A program made the position numbers and the translations under genes. The notes beneath the pieces are model-generated. The model was given only the letters and a program-made list of their open reading frames with translations, was not told the DNA's origin and did not search any database. DNA of 64,000 bases from Loripinus fragilis (Eukaryota > Mollusca > Bivalvia > Lucinida > Lucinidae). The DNA lies in contig OZ026525.1 of the NCBI GenBank assembly GCA_964019695.1, positions 68,431,753 to 68,495,752 on the forward strand. Reading direction: 5' to 3'. Of this stretch, positions 41,230 through 51,740 are shown one piece after another (the stretch's first letter is position 1; every line of letters begins with the position of its first letter).

Positions 41230-41840
41230 AAGGTCATCTATCTCATTGATCACTGCATGCATCATTATCAACATGACGTCACACTTTTTCGAATGACATC
41301 GATGACATTGCATTGACACAAAAATCAATAATTACGCCATAATCACCATTTTAAAGAGTGAACCAATGGGTAAATTGATAAATAGAATACCGGGTTGGGG
41401 TCTTTTGATATAAAGTTTACCAGGCTCGGCTTCAAAACGTATGTTGAATCACTCAGCAAGACTCGCGATTCAACAAGCTTTCTGGAAGTCTTGCTTGGTT
41501 TTGTTTGTTTTTTTTGTTGCTTTACATCCCAAGTCAACAGCTATGGTCATTGCGGGACGGTCAGTTCACCTAACCACACTTTTTCCTGGGCAGGCTTGAA
41601 CAAGCGGATAACCAGTAATTGGTGCACATACTTTCGCTTGTAACTGACAACAACCCTTCTTGAATGAATCAGCGGAAGGGAGGAGAATGACCGTAGAAAT
41701 TATTTCATGATCAATCTCCACGAAAGTATGGGACCGGGCCGGGATCAAACTCGCGGCCCCTGGAATTGCAGCCAGACACGTTACCGACTGCGCTACGCGG
41801 CCCGGTGTCTTGCCTGGTAAACTTGATATCAAAAGACACT
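41230..41840. mobile_element. PAL-D repeat, copy 2, carrying a SINE-II
   Basis: The flank (GAATGACATCGATGACATTG, AATTACGCCATAATC) and left arm TCTTTTGATATAAAGTTTAC with CAGGC match 33629-33900 inverted. The right arm GCCTGGTAAACTTGATATCA lies at 41813-41832. The loop is interrupted by the SINE-II at 41488-41818. Confidence 0.85.
41488..41818 (-). mobile_element. SINE-II copy 3, near full length
   Basis: Minus strand, complete to the head (GACTGCGCTACGCGGCCCGG) with a short deletion between the boxes. GTCTTGC(T/C)TGGT at 41488-41499 and 41807-41818 is the target duplication, with one mismatch. Confidence 0.9.
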
Positions 41841-41998
41841 CGCCTATTATTCTCTATGTATCAGCCTACCAAGTTTCAAGGCTATAGCTCTTATATTTAA
41901 TACGATAGCTATGCTTGAAGGACAAAGAGAAAGATGGAGACACGCCAATAACAGTATAACCCCTCAATTTTTTGGAAGTGGGGGGCATAAACATCATA

Positions 41999-42240
41999 TG
42001 AGCCAGTGCATGAGATTTCCAACAATGTGGAATGTGCGACCAGCAAAGCCTCAGATCAGCCTGCGCATACGCGCAGTCTGATCAGAGCCTTTGCTAGTCG
42101 CTTGAGTATTCTATGATTGTTAAGCTACTGACTGAACACCATTTAGAGTTTCTAAGCTTAAAAGGAGGCTGCAGCGGCTCGTCCGAGTCTACACTTGTCA
42201 AAATGTCAAATTGTTGGAAATCTCATGCCGCGGCTCAATT
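41999..42240. mobile_element. PAL-G element, copy 3
   Basis: Begins TGAGCCAGTGCATGAGATTT and ends GGAAATCTCATGCCGCGGCT. The centre GCGCATACGCGCAGTCTGAT is the same as in copy 2. Confidence 0.85.
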
Positions 42241-42341
42241 ATGTCTTGTTATTTGAGTTGTGTAAAACCTGGCACTCCTTCTTACCTTTGCTTAGCAGTG
42301 TGACATCCCATTCTGAAATGATAACAAGAGAAAACATTAGG

Positions 42342-42525
42342 ACAATACCATTACTTGAGACCGAGGGTTCGAGCCTCACCGGCGTTACTGCGTTGTGGTC
42401 CTTGAGCAAGACACATTTATCCTAGCTTAGTACTGGTTCAACCCAGGAAGACCCGTCCCTGTTTAACTGAAAGAATGTTGATGGGACATGAAGAATCAAA
42501 TCAAACAAACAAATGTACAATACCA
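42342..42525 (+). mobile_element. SINE-I copy 10, plus strand, head-truncated
   Basis: Starts at GAGACCGAGGGTTCGAGCCT, so the B box is intact and the A box is absent. It runs to GAATCAAATCAAACAAACAA. ACAATACCA is repeated at 42342-42350 and 42517-42525. This is the only plus-strand SINE-I seen. Confidence 0.9.
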
Positions 42526-42607
42526 AGTAAAAACCTAAATCTATAACACAATCTTCCATGACTTTTTAAAAATTCTGTCACTCTATTTTATTCAACACTG
42601 TCAGATT

Positions 42608-42800
42608 AGAAACTTTGATTCGATTCTATAGGTCCCAGTCAACATTTTTCAGTTATTTTAGGAAAGATCTTCACGAAGCAGAAGATAAAATGTCTTGCTC
42701 AAGGATACAACTCAGCGCACACAGTAAGGCTCGAACCTGCATACCCTTCCGGCTTCATCTTGAGTCAAGCACTCTACCACTGAGCGACTACGCTCCCCAT
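42608..42800 (-). mobile_element. SINE-I copy 11, old and diverged
   Basis: Minus strand. GATTCGATTCTATAGGTCCC, ATGTCTTGCTCAAGGATACA, GGCTCGAACCTGC and CTACCACTGAGCGACTACGC are readable. No target duplication found. Confidence 0.8.
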
Positions 42801-42824
42801 GAAACTATTGGCCTGATGCATGAT

Positions 42825-42937
42825 ATTTTGGTACTTATCACACCAGCGAGAAACAAAGGCTGCCCATATGCATTCATACATCAAGTATGGACATAGATGA
42901 AGGCTCAGACCATATTTAACACCTCTAGCCAGTACAA
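42825..42937. repeat. PAL-M fragment
   Basis: TATTTTGGTACTTATCACAC to AACACCTCTAGCCAG, related to 13185-13400. Confidence 0.5.
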
Positions 42938-43125
42938 AGGTTTAGATAAACAAAATTTTTGAGTGTAAAATTGTCAATATTTTCTTACCCATCAGCTTTA
43001 ACATATGTTTTGGGTGCTCAAAGGAACCGTCTCGTTTAGACGTTTCTTTTGAGTACCCACAACATATGTTTTGGTTGAGAAATGAGAAAATTAGTTTTCC
43101 GATACACACTCTTAACTATAGTCCT
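42938..43125. mobile_element. PAL-A copy, complete single unit
   Basis: From AGGTTTAGATAAAC to ACACTCTTAACTATAGTCCT. The stem has several mismatches (GGAACCGTCTCG / AGACGTTTCTTTTGAG). Confidence 0.9.
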
Positions 43126-43339
43126 GCAGTATCAGTGTTTATTAGAGGTATCGAAATCTCCCGTGCTGCATATAATTCTTCAAGGCCATTCGTCTTTTTG
43201 TTCAAGAATCATGGTTGGCTCGAACATAAACAAGGTCATCAAAACGATTAGTATGTCTCAGTGAAGTAATTCTCCAAGTGCCACTGCAAAAACTGCCAAG
43301 ATATACCAACAGCAATGGAAAATGTAACAGAAAACTGCG
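43126..43339. other. Unique spacer
   Basis: No feature recognised; the overlapping plus-strand frames are not convincing. Confidence 0.3.
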
Positions 43340-43585
43340 GGAACCCAGAAAATTTTTTCAGGGGGGGGGGGGGGGGGGGGTCCAGGGCCAACAGAGGGGG
43401 TCAAATGGTTTTATTATAGAGAAATCTATACTTTTCCAAGGACCAGAGGGGGGTCCAACATTTTCCAGGGGGGTCCAACATTTTCCAGGGGGTGGGGTCC
43501 AAATGCTAATTTCTATAGAAACCCATATAACTTGTGATCCGGACCCCCTATCCCCCCCCCCCCCTCTGGATCCGCGCATGAGAAA
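43340..43585. repeat. PAL-H-like G-rich element with a 20-bp G run
   Basis: A run of 20 G at 43361-43380, two direct copies of GGGGGGTCCAACATTTTCCA, and a right end CTCTGGATCCGCGCATGAG that matches the ends of the element at 23911-24208. The open frame across it is low-complexity. Confidence 0.75.
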
Positions 43586-43908
43586 CTGATGTGAGTTCAT
43601 GCCCATAAATTTGAGAATGTGTTTTAAGACACCTTTTTAATAGATGTGGCCCCTCTGACAGTGTGAAGAAGTGGCATTGTCTGACTCATATCACAATCTC
43701 AGGTCCAGAGACAAAGTGCATTCATAACATGCTTTTTGCTGATATCTTTATTAGAACACAGGGGGGCATGCTTGATTCTTATGTATAGTGCATATATAAG
43801 ATAGATTTTGAGCAGAAATTTCCACTATATCATATTTATCTCCTGATTATCACCTTATCCGCACATCTACATCAACCTTGAGGCTGCCAGCTGCGACACA
43901 GGCCCCCA
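43586..43908. other. Unique spacer
   Basis: No feature recognised. Confidence 0.3.
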
Positions 43909-44080
43909 GATAAGAGTGTGTAACTGAAAATTATTTTTCTCATTTCTCAACTAAAACATATGTTGTGGGTACTCAAAAGAACCGTCTCGATGAGACGGTT
44001 CTTTTGAGCACCCAAAACACATGTTTAAACTGATAGATAAGAAAATAATCGCAATTTTACGCTAAATTTTTTCCTATGCT
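43909..44080. mobile_element. PAL-A copy, inverse orientation, perfect stem
   Basis: ACTCAAAAGAACCGTCTCGA / TGAGACGGTTCTTTTGAGCA around a CGATGAG centre, with AGATAAGAGTGTGTAACTG at the left. Confidence 0.9.
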
Positions 44081-44196
44081 GAGGACAGACTAACAAAACA
44101 ACAATAGTAATAATTTTTGAGCTCTTTCATCTAACTCCATAAAAAAACTTGGATGGCCAATCTTAACATGCTCCCACTTACCTCTATCTATATAAT

Positions 44197-44424
44197 TTGA
44201 GCTGTGACACATGATTTCCAACAATGTGGCATTTTGATAAGTGTAGCCTCAGACGAGCCTTTGCAGCCTCCCTTTATGCTTAGAAGCTCAAAACACTGTT
44301 CGACTCAATAGAATACTCAAGCAACAAGCAAAGGCTCTGATCAAACTGCGCCTATGTGCAGGCTGATCTGAGGCTTTGCTGGTCGCACAAACCACATTGT
44401 TGGAAATCTCATGTTGTGGCTCAT
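44197..44424. mobile_element. PAL-G element, copy 4
   Basis: From TTGAGCTGTGACACATGATT to GGAAATCTCATGTTGTGGCT. The centre is GCGCCTATGTGCAGGCTGAT. Confidence 0.85.
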
Positions 44425-44474
44425 ATATACATATATATCAATTTTATATGCACTCAGTTTTGACTTTTTAGATC

Positions 44475-44645
44475 AACTACAGTGTATGGGTTGGAGATTT
44501 TGGTATTCATTTCATCGGGGAGTAACCAAGGCTCAGGTAAGCCTGCACTAATGTACAAATACGCCAGAGCCCTCGCTGCTCGCATACACAAAGTATGAAT
44601 GTAAATGACAGCTGGGGTCAAATTTAGACCTCTAGCCATGCTGTA
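44475..44645. repeat. PAL-M-like copy
   Basis: GAGATTTTGGTATTCATTTC, AAGGCTCAGGTAAGCCTGCA and CTCGCTGCTCGCATACACAA, ending near TTTAGACCTCTAGCCATGC; related to 10887-11000 and 42825. Confidence 0.5.
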
Positions 44646-44726
44646 TAATGGATAGTGGATATGTCCGTAATTTAGCATTCAAATGAGTTCTTGTCCCTAT
44701 TGCTTTTTTGTCCTGGCACATTGGTT

Positions 44727-44936
44727 TACAGTAAAACCGGTCTAAACGGCCACTCAAAAATAGACAAAACAAAGATCTTAATGACAAATGGTAGCTTAAT
44801 GAAGGTCGAAAGTATTGCAGAATGCTCCAAAGGGCGCATTCTGCAATACTTTTGACCTGCATTAAGCAATAATCGGTATTGAAAACCAATCTTTTGTCTT
44901 CTTTTGGAGTGGCCGCTTAAGACAGGTTTTACTGTA
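44727..44936. mobile_element. Tc1/mariner-type MITE, copy 2
   Basis: TA-flanked CAGTAAAACCGGTCTAAAC to AAGACAGGTTTTACTG, with the hairpin AGTATTGCAGAATGCTCC / GCGCATTCTGCAATACT. It lies in opposite orientation to 29619-29825 and lacks that copy's 40-bp flanking repeats. Confidence 0.85.
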
Positions 44937-45607
44937 TCCTGGTAATCTGCAGCATCTAATCTGGGTCTAGTACTCTACACTGTGCATCCATTTACAACTT
45001 TCCCTGTCTAGAATGAGAAAGAACACCATCGTAATTTGATGCTGATCGCTAAACTATCGAAGAATTCAATCCAGCTTGGAGATAGTTTTTCCCTTGATAT
45101 TGCATTACAGGTATGACATTGTATCCATTTTCATCAAGGACTACTTATTCAGCAAAAATGTTCAACACCCTTGCTCATTTTTAAACAAGTTATTTAATCT
45201 CAGGTATTTTCCTAGGCCCCTTCCCAAATGAGCAATAAACTTCCCAAAATGGTGAATATCATTCACAATTTCTTAGTTCTACATTTTGGTGAAATTTTCA
45301 TGAAAATCCGAACAAAAATAGCAAAGTTACTGATCCATGTAAATTTGCATAAAAATGTGAATCACATTTTTATACAAATTTTCAAGAGTTTTATGAAGGG
45401 CAATTAAAGCAACAAATAATACAGCTTTATATTGCTAATTTTAATCTATTAAAAATGGCAGTCCAGTTCTTTTAGACTGTATCAATCTTTCCCAATTTTG
45501 ATGGTCAAAATGCTTTTTTCGCCAAATTCAATAGGCCCCTGGTCCCGACTTCAGAATGGCAGGAAAATCCCTGAATCTAATATTAATTTTGCAAGAATAT
45601 ATCTACA
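44937..45607. other. Unique AT-rich spacer
   Basis: A hairpin GCATAAAAATGTGA / TCACATTTTTATAC lies near 45349-45377. No gene recognised. Confidence 0.4.
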
Positions 45608-46895
45608 AGGGGCATTTGGAAAGTTCTTAGCATGGCATCATAACTCCACAATGCATTGACAAATGCTATCAAATAATACATTTTTGGAAACTAGAATTCA
45701 ATGGCTACTTGATGATTTAATTTTGCCGAAAAGGGACTCGGTGTGCACGTGCAGCGCATGCCCAAAATGAGTAGGGTTTATACACTGGCTGAAATTCTCA
45801 GCAAAATATTTTTAAAAAAACGAAGGAAAATTGGGGACCTTAGTTACGATTATAGGTTGACAAATTAACGATTTGGTACACCTTTACATTCAGAAAATGC
45901 TGACTTATAGAGAAATGGTACACTTTCAAAAGTGGGACTTTTTTCGATTTTTCTTTATACTTTAAGTATAAATTGTGTCACTATAGGAGCACAAAAAATG
46001 CCTATTGAGTATATATTTTGTAGCAAACAATGTATAAGAATCATTTCGTCACGCAAAAAGTGTACCTGTAGCTTGTTTAGTTCTGTATTCAAGAAAATTA
46101 TTCCTAATAACACTACCCCTACTTTTCAAGAAATGGGTGGGGTAACTTAACCCCTCACATTTTGTCGATGTCATAAGAACTTCTCATGGTATCGCGTTAA
46201 CCATCACAAAACTGATTGATTTCTACTCTCAAGGTATTTTTACTATTTTGTTTGCCACCGTTTTCAATTGAAATAAACCTGAACATCAACTCATAGGCAA
46301 ACTTACTCTGTCCCATGGAAATATTATAAGAGTTATCTTCCCTTTGTTCTGGTTTACAAAATTTATTTTGGTTTTAATACAAAGAGCATAAAGTGTGCTT
46401 GACAAAAATACCAACGCATGTCATTTTTAAACTACTGTCGGTTATATATTTTTAAAATATGTGCATTATGACATGCGACCTTGAGCCGAAAAAAAATCGC
46501 GCATTGCTATGCTTTCTAGACGGTTTTGGTATTGCTGTTCCAGTATTTAGTTATTAGAAACATCCAACTCGGTCATCAATTGTATAATAACTGTACCAGA
46601 TTGTGGCCTACCAAATTGTACAAAATTATCTAATTTCATGAACTATTGTTAATGTTCTGCACACTTTTCAAAAGGTAAAATGTTATATTTTCCACTGAAA
46701 TTTTGCATTTTCCAGTATACAAACAGTACATGTATTCACAATGGTATTATTCGTGTCTGCAATATAGTATCCTCATTAAAATTTGTGCCATAACATAAAG
46801 GAAAGATAGTTCTTTAAAATGCTATCAAACATGATAGGGTTTGTAAATCGGTTACTGAGATAAAAGACCATGCTAAGAACTTTCCAAATGCCCCT
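45608..46895. mobile_element. 1.29-kb element with perfect 28-bp TIRs
   Basis: 45608-45635 (starting AGGGGCATTTGGAAAG) is the exact inverse of 46868-46895. Similarity stops sharply inside the 28 bp. The interior is AT-rich, single-copy and without a credible open frame. I could not assign a target duplication: left flank ...ATCTACA, right flank CGTACATG. A non-autonomous DNA transposon of unknown superfamily. Confidence 0.8.
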
Positions 46896-47096
46896 CGTAC
46901 ATGTACATTGTACTACATACATTACTGATGTCCCTGCCATCCCACTCCATCACCATCCCAAACCCTCCCCCTTGAAAAAAATCACAAGGGTTTACTTAAC
47001 TGTTGATTTTTTTTGCTTCAGAATTCCAAATGACCCATCTTACCAGAAACACAATATTTTTGTAAATGTGTGCCATTTATTATATACAGGGTTCCC

Positions 47097-47533
47097 ACAG
47101 AAATTCAAAAACACAATTCCATGATTTTTCCATGATTTTCCATGATCAACAATGTTATTCCCATGACATTTTAATGCATGGCCTCCAACCTCCCCTTTTA
47201 GCAGCATCTTCATCACACTGAGATAAATTTATGCAGAATGCAGCAACAGTAATATATTCAAATAAGCATGCTTGTAGACCATGCATGCATTTTGCAATAA
47301 TTAAAACTTGAAACCACCAGTATCCAGAAAACTCGCTGTCAGACACACAAGTTTTGTGTGTCTGACAGCTGGTTTTCTGGATACTGGTGGTTTCGTCAAA
47401 TTATTACACAAAATTCAATGATTTTTCCATGATTATTCAGTTTTCTTTAAATTCCATGATTTTTCCATAGATGGATTTTTTTTTTTGGTGATTTTCCAGG
47501 TTTTCCATGATTTACAGAGCTTGTGGGAACCCA
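47097..47533. mobile_element. Palindromic element in the intron next to the exon's donor site
   Basis: Ends AGGGTTCCCACAG and TTGTGGGAACCC are inverted. The arms contain repeated CCATGATTTTTCCATGATTT blocks. The centre (47310-47394) is a long hairpin, GAAACCACCAGTATCCAGAA and its complement, with an inner TGTCAGACACACAA arm. On the minus strand it lies just downstream of the exon: its edge is 42 nt from the donor GT. It recalls PAL-C in design but not in sequence. Confidence 0.85.
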
Positions 47534-47571
47534 GTTATAAATAAAACTTTTTCACTAAAAAAAATCTTGAA

Positions 47572-47577
47572 CCTTAC
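47572..47577 (-). other. Splice donor (GTAAGG), phase 1
   Basis: On the minus strand the sequence reads ACTGGAG then GTAAGGT, a strong U1 match. The coding frame continues only six codons beyond it before a stop, as expected for an intron. Confidence 0.85.
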
Positions 47578-50298
47578 CTCCAGTCAAGAAAGCAACAGCA
47601 TCATGGGCATTGAATGTCCCTCTGACTTCTTCTTCTGGAACAAATATCAATTTACCACAGTAGTGTGTTGGACCATTTGTTATACTGGGAACGCTAACAG
47701 TCTTAGATACAGTTGAAACATTCTCACCATAATAAACAACTACTTCATTTTTAGATCTTTTGTAGCAGTTTGTATCTTGTGATGAAGTTTCAACTGAATC
47801 TTTGCTTTGATCTTCATTCACACTATTTCTCACTTCGGCATCAGGTGCACCTTTACTTAGTACCTTGTTCATTGTATCAGTTGCATGACCTTGTTGCCCC
47901 TGAGATGCTTTTACTATACCATTCAGTTGTCCAACATGTGCTGCAACTTTATGAACTAATTCTCTTGATGTGTCTTTGTTTTCTCTAATAATATTTATCA
48001 CATTTGAACTGGAAGAATTATCACTAGGTGTTTGATCAGTCGCAAGGATTTCATCCTCTAAGTCTGAAAGAAATGTAACAGAGGGCTCAACAGAGTGAGT
48101 GATGGAATCTTTTCTAAACTCAACATTATCACCACTAGATTTACTTTCTATTACGTTTTCATTATCACCCGGGTCATATTCAAAACCGAAAGTAATCCCT
48201 AAATTGTTTGTGGGTTCAGCTAAACGTTTATCTAAAAAGATCACAGAACATGGTTTAGTTTTTCTACTTGTGTTCAAAGCTTTTGAATTAGATATATTTT
48301 TGGTAGCCTTTATATCATGTGCATCAGTAGTCGTTTTAGTTTTTGCATTTACATTATATGTATTTTTAGTATTACTTGGAGTCACTTCTGCATCACATTT
48401 ATGAGATAATCCTGAACTTTGCACTGTTGATGATATTGAATTAGCACAGTTTTTGGCAGTTATCTGATTTTCATAAATATTACTACTACCCTTTGTTTTA
48501 CTCACAAGGGAATCATTTAATTCCATAGATGACACATTAGTAGAATTCTTCTGACCCTTCTTTGCTGTACTAGAATCAATTTTATTTGGCAAAGGATCAA
48601 TATTTAGCATCTCTTGACTTCCACCTTTTACCACACTTGAGGTTGCACTAGAATTATCAACACTAACTATTTTACCATTAGGACTAGAACCTATTGAATG
48701 TCTACGCTCTGTGGGACTGCCTTTCCAAACAGCCAATTTTCTCTCTGGTTCATGTTGATCAACAAACCCAGAGCTATCTTGGCATTCACCTTTTTGCTTT
48801 GGAGAAGCAGCCATCCTAGCGTAAGACATATTGAGCCGAGGGGATGTAAGAGTATCTGCTGCCCTACTACCCTGTATAGCAGGCAATGATTTCACAGACT
48901 CTAAATCACTATCATCTTGAGTTTTTAAAGCTATTTCTGAAGGAATTGGGACATCACCAGTTGAGTTTCTACGACCCTCCTGTACTCTTCCTTTACCACT
49001 ATCAAGAGCAGGGAAAGCTGATGGACTTAAATCACGCATTCCATTATCAATTTCAGCACCCTTTGTCGCATATGATCCTTCAGAAGCTGTCAATTTATTT
49101 GAACTTGAAGGAGGTAATGAGCGTTTATCATCAAGAAAGCGAGGGTATGTTTTATTATTATTAGCACTAACATAATGATTTTGACCATCTTTTGTAGCAG
49201 GTTTCTTTTTCTTTTTCTCAACAACACGAAACTCATCCTCTTTGGGTACTGCTTGTAGGTCAATATCTGTGAAAATAAATTTATTGTCCACTAAACCATT
49301 ACTAGAAGTGCTGGAAATACTGCCTCTTTCATGATTTACCATCTCATTTTCTGATGGGCTTTCCAACTTTTGTGTAGGACTGGAAGGTTTTGTCTTTTTA
49401 TTTTTAGCATTTTTCTGTTTTACAGAATTCACTGAGCTGTTTGGATTAACTTTAACAATTTCATCACTCTTATGCTTTTCAATTTTGTCCTTCTTCTGTG
49501 GTTTGCTTATTTTGTCATTCTTTTTCTTCTCTTCAATAATCTCATCATCTTTATGCTCTTCAGACAATTGATGTTTAACATCCTTTTCTTTACTTATATC
49601 CTTCTCATTTTCAGTTTTCTTTTCATTTATTTCAGTACTGTCTATTACTGAGTTTTTAATCTTAATTTTCTTATCATTTTCTTTCAGTAAATCTTTCTTT
49701 TTTATCTCTTTATCTATCATGATTTCATTCACATCATTTCTATCTTCATTAATATGAGTCTCATTCTTTGCTCCAGAGTTTCCCATATTTTTCTGCTCTT
49801 CACTATCTACCTCGAGTGAATCTAAATTGACAGAGTCTTCTACCTTTGGTTCAACTTTCTCAAGTGAATGATTGACACTAACTGTTTTTTGTTTTTTGTC
49901 TTTAGGTTTCTTAGCAACTTTATTAGTCTTAGCTGGAATGTGTTCAGAGTTTGTAGAGACCGGTTTCTTAGCTTTTTTAACACCTGCATTATTACCACCA
50001 ATAAAATCCACCAATTCTTCTATACTTTTGTTCCCTACATAGTTTTCTATTTCCTCTGATTTTTTCACTTCTTCTTTTATCAACTTTTTACGCTTTCTTT
50101 TTTCTTGTGCTCTATATAGATCATTTTCAGATTCTCTATGGGTTAATTCGAAAAATCCATCTGAATTGCTGGTTGGCCTGGTATCAAACACGGATCTACT
50201 TTTGCCACTGGCAATAACTGGTGATGGTGCCTCTCTCATTTGCTTATACTTGTCCTTAGACAGTGGCACTGGATTCCCGTTCTCATCAACTTGGTCAT
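47578..50298 (-). CDS. Large internal coding exon of an unrecognised Lys/Glu-rich, disordered protein
   Basis: One 2,721-bp exon, 906 whole codons plus a split codon at each end (phase 1 in, phase 1 out). The frame stays open through the flanking splice sites, so the apparent first residue (a TTG at 50309-50311) and the last six residues are intronic. Numbering from that TTG: residues 69-92 are a basic, probably helical segment (QEKRKRKKLIKEEVKKSEE), followed by SIEELVDFIGG (96-106). About 110-330 is K/E-rich and low in hydrophobics. 347-371 has FTDIDLQAVP then EFRVVEKKKKKP, a likely nuclear localisation signal. Short conserved-looking motifs follow: SPSAFPAL (429-436), SYARMAASP (496-504), VIFLDKRLAEP...GITFGFEYDP (690-714) and, at the C-terminal edge, CGKLIFVPEEEVRG then TFNAHDAVAFLTG. 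No signal peptide or membrane segment. I cannot name the family; nuclear or RNA-related function would be a guess. Start and stop exons were not found. Confidence 0.85.
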
Positions 50299-50318
50299 CT
50301 GCAAAATACAATTCAAAC
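50299..50318 (-). other. Splice acceptor (TTTTGCAG)
   Basis: On the minus strand GGTTTGAATTGTATTTTGCAG precedes the exon (last 20 nt counted here); T-rich but with a modest pyrimidine tract. The AG is at 50299-50300. The first two exon bases complete a codon begun in an unseen upstream exon. Confidence 0.8.
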
Positions 50319-50364
50319 CAGGATTATGGTAATGTTCTAACATTTCGAACACTTTTCTCTTTCT

Positions 50365-50748
50365 CAGGGGACAAAAATTCCACTCATCGGCTCGTAGTTA
50401 CGAGTGAAATCTATAAAGGACAAGTAATTCTTCCCAAAGCAATCGTCCAACAGGACGAGTGCTTTGGGAAAAATTACTTGTCCTTTCACCCTAAAACCTG
50501 AGGGTGAAACTAGCATTTTCTGAGTATTGACTGTGAAATCTTTTTGTCAGTATATGAATTTGACTGGGTAAATATCATTTTAACAGTGATATAAAAAACT
50601 TTATCTAAGTCATATTACATATTACTCCCTTATGCTCTTTCTTGTATATGCTTTTAAAGGACAAGTACATGTGTTTTCAAGACAAGTGAAAATTGTAATT
50701 CACTGGTACTGAAGGACAAGTACAATATTGAAATATTTTTGTCCCCTG
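50365..50748. mobile_element. CAGGGGACAAAA-ended palindromic element, copy 2
   Basis: Starts CAGGGGACAAAAATTCC and ends AATATTTTTGTCCCCTG, in opposite orientation to 31341-31581. The hairpin is ATTCTTCCCAAAGCAATCGT / ACGAGTGCTTTGGGAAAAAT. It lies in the intron just upstream of the exon, its edge about 65 bp from the acceptor AG. Confidence 0.85.
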
Positions 50749-50845
50749 TCTTTCTGTTCTCAATTAATATAGGCTGTGACATGAGAAAACCAACAATTGT
50801 GCTGCGCATCATGAGAAGACACAGATCAGCCTAAGCGTCAGCAAG

Positions 50846-51242
50846 GTTCATACAGGCAAGTTTGTGTAAAATTCAAGGTCTTTTCAAGGACGTCTTAAGA
50901 CTTTCCTACTGTTTTCAAGGACTGAAAATTTATGAAAAATACTGATCTACACGTTAAAATTCTACTGCATTACTACTAAAGATATAAATTTTAGAAAATT
51001 AATTTAAAATTGTGGTGCCTTTATTTGGTGCAGCATATGCTGCACCAAATAAAGGCACAACAATTTATACTGATTTAGGTCTCTATCAAGAGTGCTAAGT
51101 CCTACAGAAAATAGTAGAATTCAAGGACTTTTCAAGGCCTTTTAGTGATTTTCAAGTACTTTTCAAGGCAGATTTAATTTTCAAGGTTTTTTCAAGAAAG
51201 CCCTCTAAATTCATGGTCTTTTCAAGTCTGAGCGAAGCCTGG
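50846..51242. mobile_element. PAL-C element, copy 4
   Basis: AAGGTTCATACAGGCAAG to GTCTGAGCGAAGCCTGG, with a near-perfect hairpin on GTGCCTTTATTTGGTGCAGC and its complement. Confidence 0.9.
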
Positions 51243-51650
51243 CCTTAGCATCAGCTCAGTCTGATCAGAGTCCTTGCAATCTGCATGAAGAAAGCTCGAG
51301 TTCTTAGTTACTCACTGAGCACACAGCAAAGACTGATCAGACTGGGTTGATTGGAGTCATTGCTTTGCACGCTTATTTTGTTGGCTTTGTCATGTCATGG
51401 CTCAGTACAGTTTGCAATGAAATTAAGGATGTTTTTGGAGTTTCAAAATTTACAGGAAGTTGATAGAAATTCAAAATGGTGGCCTCCATAGACTTATTAG
51501 AACACAGTTTTTAGATTTTTGGGTTGCTATATCTTCCTTATTTTATGTCCGATTTTTATCTATCTATCTCTTGTTACCGGCTCGATCAAATTTTGATCAT
51601 TACGCCAGGGATTTTTGATCAAATTTGCATTAAAATGCACAATCTGATAA
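51243..51650. other. Spacer, probably intronic
   Basis: Contains inverted CAGTCTGATCAGAGTC / GACTGATCAGACTGGG near 51268-51345, in the style of the hairpin families; otherwise unique. Confidence 0.4.
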
Positions 51651-51740
51651 GTGAAGTTATTGTATTGTTTGTGCGTCTGTACAGAAAGCTATAGCCAGTG
51701 GATTATCTGCTGTAGACGCACAAACCATACAATAACTTTC
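51651..51740. repeat. 90-bp inverted repeat
   Basis: AAGTTATTGTATTGTTTGTG with CGTCTGTACAG is mirrored by CTGTAGACGCACAAACCATA with CAATAACTT across about 28 bp. Confidence 0.8.

Noticed and set aside
43278..43589. 103-residue plus-strand ORF and its minus-strand counterpart
   Set aside because: Products of poly-G/poly-C runs and direct repeats in a G-rich element.
47555..50311. Taking the whole 918-residue open frame as a complete intronless gene
   Set aside because: Its first codon is TTG, lying within a splice acceptor context, and its last codons follow a strong GTAAGG donor. Both ends are better explained as intron sequence.
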